IMG/VR virus record: IMGVR_UViG_3300037189_008519
Span: 1 to 31,753 of that record
Source of the DNA: a virus
DNA length: 31,753 bases
Strand: one strand, 5' to 3'
Within the stretch, counting starts at the first letter, position 1. Each line of letters starts with the position of its first letter. Position numbers and translations under genes: made by a program. Below are positions 29,645 to 31,753 of this stretch, in pieces. Under the pieces are notes generated by a model. It ran no database searches and was not told the origin of the DNA. It was given only the letters and a program-made list of their open reading frames with translations.

Positions 29645-31753
29645 TAATATACCTTGGGATCACCTTGGGCTTGCGCCATGTATTCCAACTGTGTTTTGGC
29701 ACTGGTGCCAGTCATTTCAGCTTTGATCTCTTCAATTTTAGCTTTGTTAAGGTCAGCTTGTGAGATCTTGTATTGATCTTCTGGGCTTGGTCCCTTAGCC
29801 TGTTGAGCTGCTTGTCCTTGTTGAATCATTGTCATAACTTCTTCATCAGTTGGCAAGTATGTATCACATTCTTTAATACCCAAGACATAAAGTGTATCGG
29901 CAAAAGGCTTTTTAACCTTTTTGTAAATCTCTGGAGTTAGTGTTCCAGTAGCAACCATTTGCTGAATAGTACCACTTAAACCTTGTTGTGTTTGGATAAT
30001 AATTTGTTGGCGCTGTAATTGGTTTTCTTCGCTCATCATGCCTAGGGCTAACTCCATGTGAATCTGTTTACGCTCACAGAAGTTCATTTCATCCCAGGAT
30101 TGATAGTCTAAAAATATGGGTTCTTTGCGATCATTGTATTGCTGAGCCAATTTCTTAACTCCGTAATCATCGCCATACTGTATTAGTGTACGCCATACAA
30201 TCCAAATCATTTCTTTTAAGCCATCTGCGGCATTACGCACAGCATTATCTTGGATAATTTGGTTAGGACCCAGGGCCATTTGTAGTTTGGCACCACTGTT
30301 GCCCGCACTCATGACTTCTGGATTAAACACATCTTGTGGTTGTGTCATACCCACAATGGCCATAGTGTCTTGTTGTATACGATTCATGGCCACATCCATA
30401 AAGCCTAGATTTCCGCCTGGACTTGGCATTGGATACACATCGGTACTGGGATCAAACTTAGAATCTAGAATAAAGATAGCGGCTTCGCCATCCTGCATCA
30501 TTTCAAAGTCTACTTTGTCAGGTTTAACACCAATGCGTGGTGTAGCTGTTAACAATCCCAACATGATTTCAGCGCGATGTCCAGCTGTAGCATACTCCTG
30601 CATAGGAATAACTGATTCAGCTATTGACATACCGTAGAAATTGCCTGGCAATGGCTTGGGACACATATTGGCCACAGGAATAAACTCTACTTCTTTGGCA
30701 CTAAGAATAAAACTGCCAGAGAAAACTATTTCAATTAGTTCTAATTCGCCATCTCCGTCGATGTCATAACGGTCCCATACAGTTAATATGGTAACTTGAC
30801 GACTGTCAGGATCTGCTCCAACGCCTGACTCTACTGGAATACCCATAACAGGAACACTATCACGGGCGTGGATAGCCAAATTATTGAGAACAGAACCAGC
30901 TTGGTATGCTCCATTTTGATTGTACTCCGCGTGCATACGAAATTCTTCGATATGATCATTTATTTGTGGATATAATTGTGTGGCTTCTTGAATACTCATG
31001 GGATCATAGAATCCACAAAACGCTTGATCCTTCATTTCTTGTACAGTAGGATCGCAGATCCAGTAGTGTTGTGCTATGTTTCTAAACTTGATGTGTAAGT
31101 TCCAGCCAGTCAATTTGTATTTGGCACTATAAATTGTGTTGCGATTGATAGCTTCTTGAATCATGTCATCAGTATCAGTCAATTCAATGTCTTCTGCTTC
31201 TTGTTCACCGCCCGTGTCAATACGACTTTGTAAATTGGCAGCAAATTGTTCTTGTGGCAAGTTCTGTGCGAACTGTTGTGTTTCCATCATGACTTGTTGG
31301 AAGTTAACACTTTGTTTTCTACGGCTTTGGCGTAGTACAGTAAGGCCTTGTTCTTCAGCTTGGCGTTCAAATGCCAATAATTCATCTCTAGTACCTTGTG
31401 TTTCCACATAGCGTACTGTTTGTTCACGCTTGGGTAGAACCATGAGCATGCCATTTTTGTGCATACAAGCATCCATAATCCAACGCTGTAGAATAAAATG
31501 TGGATCATTGTCTTGGTTAATGACTTTGCTAACCATGTTGGTAGCTTGTCTAGCGGCTTCGGAATCCGATTCGTTTTCGGGCACAAATTCAAGATTGATT
31601 TCGCCTTGTGGGCACAAGCCCTTGGCAATAACGGCTGTTACATAATCAACGCAGGGTTTTACTACGGGGTGAATATAATCGATGCCATTTACAGGCGCTG
31701 TACTTTCATTAACTGCCAGGCACAAGTAGTGATAATCACTGGCACGGTTTACA
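29644..31753 (-). CDS. Portal protein, N-terminus cut by the right window edge
   Basis: The reading frame remains open to the window edge: codons upstream of the TTG at 31725 continue in frame (VNRASDYHY), so the true start lies outside. More than 700 residues are visible. Blocks typical of large podovirus portals include FILQRWIMDACMHKNGMLMV, YWICDPTVQEMKDQAFCGFY, the Asp-rich DRYDIDGDGELELIEIVFSG, FYGMSIAESVIPMQEYATAG, and a Q-rich helical C-terminus (MTMIQQGQAAQQAKGPSPED) likely forming the portal barrel. It forms the ring through which DNA enters and leaves the head. It is followed directly by a small protein, the scaffold and the capsid. Confidence 0.8.
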   Translation of the reverse strand, partial: VNRASDYHYLCLAVNESTAPVNGIDYIHPVVKPCVDYVTAVIAKGLCPQGEINLEFVPENESDSEAARQATNMVSKVINQDNDPHFILQRWIMDACMHKNGMLMVLPKREQTVRYVETQGTRDELLAFERQAEEQGLTVLRQSRRKQSVNFQQVMMETQQFAQNLPQEQFAANLQSRIDTGGEQEAEDIELTDTDDMIQEAINRNTIYSAKYKLTGWNLHIKFRNIAQHYWICDPTVQEMKDQAFCGFYDPMSIQEATQLYPQINDHIEEFRMHAEYNQNGAYQAGSVLNNLAIHARDSVPVMGIPVESGVGADPDSRQVTILTVWDRYDIDGDGELELIEIVFSGSFILSAKEVEFIPVANMCPKPLPGNFYGMSIAESVIPMQEYATAGHRAEIMLGLLTATPRIGVKPDKVDFEMMQDGEAAIFILDSKFDPSTDVYPMPSPGGNLGFMDVAMNRIQQDTMAIVGMTQPQDVFNPEVMSAGNSGAKLQMALGPNQIIQDNAVRNAADGLKEMIWIVWRTLIQYGDDYGVKKLAQQYNDRKEPIFLDYQSWDEMNFCERKQIHMELALGMMSEENQLQRQQIIIQTQQGLSGTIQQMVATGTLTPEIYKKVKKPFADTLYVLGIKECDTYLPTDEEVMTMIQQGQAAQQAKGPSPEDQYKISQADLNKAKIEEIKAEMTGTSAKTQLEYMAQAQGDPKVY

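Overview
The window is a piece of a tailed double-stranded DNA phage genome. It was probably assembled from an aquatic sample, and no bacterial gene is visible. The best taxonomic marker is the major capsid protein at 26921-28075, which has the layout of the SU10-type capsid family (formerly DUF5309). With a portal, scaffold, adaptor and nozzle-like protein, and no sheath, tube or tape-measure gene, it suggests a short-tailed (podovirus-like) phage. The host cannot be named. The large terminase and most of the replication genes lie outside the window.

Layout. (1) 1-4791, minus strand: a partial gene cut by the left edge, a 322-nt structured gap, small disordered or beta-rich putative virion genes, a terminase-small-subunit-like gene, and a short three-gene operon ending in a terminator. 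(2) 4824-9180, plus strand: an accessory and replication island holding an XhlA-like membrane protein, a long structured leader, a polymerase-like protein with palm-type motifs, a small Cys/His protein, unknown genes, a GNAT-like protein and a GroES-like co-chaperonin. (3) 9270-31753, minus strand: the virion module. In transcription order it runs portal (cut by the right edge), small protein, scaffold, capsid, terminator, unknown protein, adaptor, giant YadA-like fibre, LamG protein, nozzle, tip/fibre protein, tail-assembly chaperone, repeat-rich protein, S74-terminated protein, transglycosylase-like protein, small ejection-like protein and Dps.

Regulation. A recurrent motif, TAAATA, usually preceded by AC, GC or AT, sits in front of nearly every transcription unit with a visible upstream gap. 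It resembles the T4-type late promoter TATAAATA. At four genes it lies only 5-6 nt from the ATG with no Shine-Dalgarno sequence, so transcripts could be leaderless. The two plus-strand replication/accessory operons also carry sigma70-like promoters immediately upstream of the late-like motif, which would allow early plus late expression.

Most interesting signals: the HDG-motif polymerase-like protein behind a folded leader, the multibranched RNA-like element at 753-897, the symmetric 32-bp divergent promoter at 4792-4823, and phage-borne Dps and GroES. All function calls come from reading motifs by eye; no database search was run.
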